A stretch of DNA of 11,935 bases, taken from Streptomyces sp. NRRL WC-3549 (lineage in GTDB: Bacteria > Actinomycetota > Actinomycetes > Streptomycetales > Streptomycetaceae). The stretch lies in the NCBI RefSeq assembly GCF_000721935.1, contig NZ_KL585400.1, forward strand, positions 1,042-12,976, given 5' to 3'. The notes below the pieces were generated by a model, which saw nothing but the letters and a program-made list of their open reading frames with translations, was not told where the DNA came from and searched no databases. The position numbers and the translations under genes are program-made. Positions 9,715 through 11,935 of the stretch are shown in pieces. Numbering within the stretch: position 1 is the first letter of the stretch; each line of letters starts with the position of its first letter.

Positions 9715-11935
9715 TCAGGAGACCCGGGTCAGCTTGTCGCCGAACGACGGCTCGGCCAGGGCCGCGCCCAGCTTGACCGCGACCTTCACCTGGCTCGCTC
9801 CCTCACCCACGGTCATCGTGCCGACCCTCGTGCCCTCCGCCGCGGCGTTCGGGATCGTCTTGCCGTCGTCCGTCAGTTCGAGCTTGATCGTGAGGCCGGG
9901 CCAGCCGACCGCCTTCACGTCCTCGGCCACGACCACGTCGGTCCTGTGGCCGAAGCCGTCGTCGACGACACCGACGACCTGTCCCTTCTTCACGACGGTC
10001 CGGCTCTCCAGGAGGTCCTGGGTCGCGACCATGACCTCCTTGCTCACCGCGTTGACCGTGTCGATGATCGACGGCTTGTGCTGTCCCAGGATCGCGCCGA
10101 CGATCAGCTGGTCCGTGTCGCCGACCTTCTTGTGCGCCGCGAAGAGCAGGTTGCCGCCGGCCTTGGTGGTCGTGCCCGTCTTGATGCCGAGGGCACCGTC
10201 GTACGGAACGAGGGTGTTGTAGTTCCGGTGGTACTTCCCCGACGGGTCCGTCCAGGACGGCAGCTTGGTGATGTCCATCAGCGCCGGGATCTCGACCAGC
10301 TTCTGGCCCAGCTTCACCTGGTCCTCGGCGGTGCTCACCGTGGTCGCGTTCAGGCCCGAGGGGTCGGTGTAGGTCGTGTTCTTCATGCCGAGTTCCTCGG
10401 CGGTCTCGTTCATCTTCTTGACGAACGCCTCCTCGGAACCCGAGTCCCAGCGGGCGAGCAGCCTGGCGATGTTGTTCGCCGACGGGACCATGATGGCCGT
10501 GAGGGCCTCCTGCTCCGTGAGCGTGTCGCCGGCCTTGATCGTGTTGAGGGTCGACTCGCCCACCGAGTCCAGCTTGCCCTCCGTCTCCGCCTTGGCGTCG
10601 ACCTCGATGGCCGGCCCGGCCTCGCCCCTCTTCAGCGGGTGGGCCTTGAGCACGATGTACGCGGTCATCGCCTTGGCGACGCTGCCGATCGGCACCGCCT
10701 CCTGTTCGCCGAACGAGCCGACCGTGCCGAGGCCCGTGGCCGCCATGTAGCCCTGGCCCTCGTCCGGCCACGGCAGGGAGGGCTTGCTCCCCTGGAAGTC
10801 GAACGTCTGCTGCGCGGTCAGTTCGAGGGTGGGCTCGGGAAGCGGACGCACCGTCTGCGCGACAGCAAAGATGATCAAGGCGAGCAGGACCAGCGGGGTC
10901 CAGATCTTGACCCGCCGCACCGCCGTGCGGACCGGGGTCTCCGGGGGCGGCGGGGTGTTGGTCAGCTCGGCCAGGAGGTCCAGCGGCGGCTTGGGCGGCA
11001 TGGGCTGCTGCCGGGTCCGCTCGGCCTCGACGTATCCGGCCGCGGGGCCGGCGGTACCGGCGTCCGGGGTGGCCGTGGGGCCGACCCGGCCGGTGGCCGC
11101 GCCTGACCCTCCGGACGCGTCAGGCGTACGGGACGGTGCGGAGGCGGAGGGCCGTACGTCGTCCGACCGCAGCGGGACGAACTTGCTGGTGCGCCCGGCG
11201 GAGGGAGTGCCGGAGCCGGTGGGCCCGGAGGATCCGGTGGAGTCCGGTTCGCCCGTCGGCTCCGCCGTGCGTCCGGTCTTCGCCTCGGCCGCACGCGGGG
11301 GCAGTTTCAGAGCCGTCGTCGGCTGGTCCACCTGCGGGCGTCTCGGCGTCTTGAAGACGGCCGTCGGCTGATCGATTCCTCGCTTGCCCCCGGCGGCCTC
11401 GGACGTCCCGGCGGCGGCCTCCTCGGAGGCCTCGGCCGCCTCCTCGCGGGACGCCGCCTCCTCGGTGCCGGGGGTGGCCTCTTCACGGCTCCTGGGGACG
11501 CGCGGGGTGCCGGCGGCAGCTTCCTCCTCCCCACTGCCAGTGCCGCTCCCGGCCTCCGGCTCCGACTCGGCGCCCGGCTCCGGCTCCGGCTCGGAGTCCC
11601 GCTTCGGCTCCGGGTCGGTCTTCGGCGCCGACTTCCCGGCCTCGGGCTTCTCGGGCCCCTCAGACTGCGCCTCGGCCTCTTCAGGCTTCTCGGGCTCCTC
11701 GGACTTCGGCTCGCGCCCGGGCTCCGCCCCGGACCCGGACTCGGACGGGGACCCTGCCGACTCGTCGTCGTCGGCGACCCAGGCGGCGACGGCGGAACGC
11801 AGCTGTGCGTCCTTGGACGCCTCGGAACCGGAGCGCTTGGCCGTCGCTTCGCCCCCTGCGGGCTCCACCTCGGATACAGGCAGGTCAGCGGTGTCGGCGG
11901 CGGGCTCGGCGGCCGGTGCGCCGGACGTCCGGTCC
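9715..11935 (-). CDS. D-alanyl-D-alanine carboxypeptidase (peptidase S11), long N-terminal tail, 5' end cut off
   Basis: Penicillin-binding carboxypeptidase that removes the last D-Ala from peptidoglycan pentapeptides outside the membrane. Numbering from the GTG at 11868, the first start inside the window: serine-enzyme motifs S396-V-A-K399 (in IGSVAKAMTAY), S463-A-N465 and K563-T-G565 are all present in order and at family spacing. One membrane segment (about 318-338, VKIWTPLVLLALIIFAVAQTV) precedes the catalytic domain, so the tail before it is cytoplasmic. That tail is low complexity, with runs of Glu/Pro/Ala/Ser, and contains the paired motifs DQPTAVFK and DQPTTALK. The frame stays open from 11868 to the window edge, so the true start is probably outside. 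A C-terminal beta domain (about 620-717) follows the catalytic part. The tail is unusual compared with short E. coli-type enzymes but common in actinomycetes. Confidence 0.92.
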   Translation of the reverse strand, partial: DRTSGAPAAEPAADTADLPVSEVEPAGGEATAKRSGSEASKDAQLRSAVAAWVADDDESAGSPSESGSGAEPGREPKSEEPEKPEEAEAQSEGPEKPEAGKSAPKTDPEPKRDSEPEPEPGAESEPEAGSGTGSGEEEAAAGTPRVPRSREEATPGTEEAASREEAAEASEEAAAGTSEAAGGKRGIDQPTAVFKTPRRPQVDQPTTALKLPPRAAEAKTGRTAEPTGEPDSTGSSGPTGSGTPSAGRTSKFVPLRSDDVRPSASAPSRTPDASGGSGAATGRVGPTATPDAGTAGPAAGYVEAERTRQQPMPPKPPLDLLAELTNTPPPPETPVRTAVRRVKIWTPLVLLALIIFAVAQTVRPLPEPTLELTAQQTFDFQGSKPSLPWPDEGQGYMAATGLGTVGSFGEQEAVPIGSVAKAMTAYIVLKAHPLKRGEAGPAIEVDAKAETEGKLDSVGESTLNTIKAGDTLTEQEALTAIMVPSANNIARLLARWDSGSEEAFVKKMNETAEELGMKNTTYTDPSGLNATTVSTAEDQVKLGQKLVEIPALMDITKLPSWTDPSGKYHRNYNTLVPYDGALGIKTGTTTKAGGNLLFAAHKKVGDTDQLIVGAILGQHKPSIIDTVNAVSKEVMVATQDLLESRTVVKKGQVVGVVDDGFGHRTDVVVAEDVKAVGWPGLTIKLELTDDGKTIPNAAAEGTRVGTMTVGEGASQVKVAVKLGAALAEPSFGDKLTRVS

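Noticed and set aside
9412..11106. A 564-codon rightward open frame opposite the carboxypeptidase
   Set aside because: Low-complexity Arg/Leu/Gly/Asp product, fully antisense to a gene with all three S11 active-site motifs in order.

Overview
The window looks like chromosomal DNA of a Streptomyces or a close relative. The right two thirds are very GC-rich with strong third-position G/C bias, GTG starts are common, start/stop overlaps are frequent, and the recognisable proteins have Streptomyces-type forms. It has two parts that meet at about 4671.

Left part (1 to about 4671): the right-hand end of an integrated element, visibly less GC-rich than the rest. Its boundary is the 3' half of a tRNA-Arg(CCU) gene at 4630-4671. 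This half starts exactly at the anticodon loop, lacks any matching 5' half, and is followed by a strong terminator, as expected for the attR of an element integrated into a tRNA gene. Inside are: a possible end of a gene at the left edge; an unknown conserved-type protein (265-885); a leftward operon of six small, mostly overlapping genes (3214 down to 1122) that includes a GntR/HutC regulator; a rightward GntR/HutC regulator (3294-4049); and an unknown 113-residue protein (4184-4525) next to the att site. Similar AGTTAACTA-type palindromes lie between the divergent regulator and operon, and again in front of the 113-residue gene. The arrangement recalls the KorSA-type repressor circuits of actinomycete integrative elements such as pSAM2. 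The first two operon genes each contain a rare TTA codon, so the operon may depend on the bldA tRNA. No integrase, replication or transfer gene is in view. These would lie further left, together with the intact tRNA.

Right part (about 4672-11935): chromosome with several broken genes. Beside the att site are the tail of an Mrr-type restriction endonuclease and, in another frame, a TerD domain, possibly one broken fusion gene. Then come, leftward, a flavoprotein and a translationally coupled aminoglycoside-phosphotransferase-like gene. The latter carries two separated frameshifts (an apparent 2-bp loss and a 32-bp tandem duplication) that cancel overall and leave a deceptively open 312-codon frame. 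After a decayed 0.4-kb stretch come two leftward cell-envelope genes: a 608-residue polytopic membrane protein with a glycosyltransferase-C-like layout, and a D-alanyl-D-alanine carboxypeptidase (peptidase S11) with a very long acidic, proline-rich cytoplasmic N-terminus that runs off the window edge.

Two places may be sequence or assembly artefacts. One is a Tn5 mosaic-end-like 13-mer between 18-bp direct repeats (2741-2788). The other is the 32-bp tandem duplication (6424-6487). No intact tRNA, rRNA, CRISPR array or transposase was seen.
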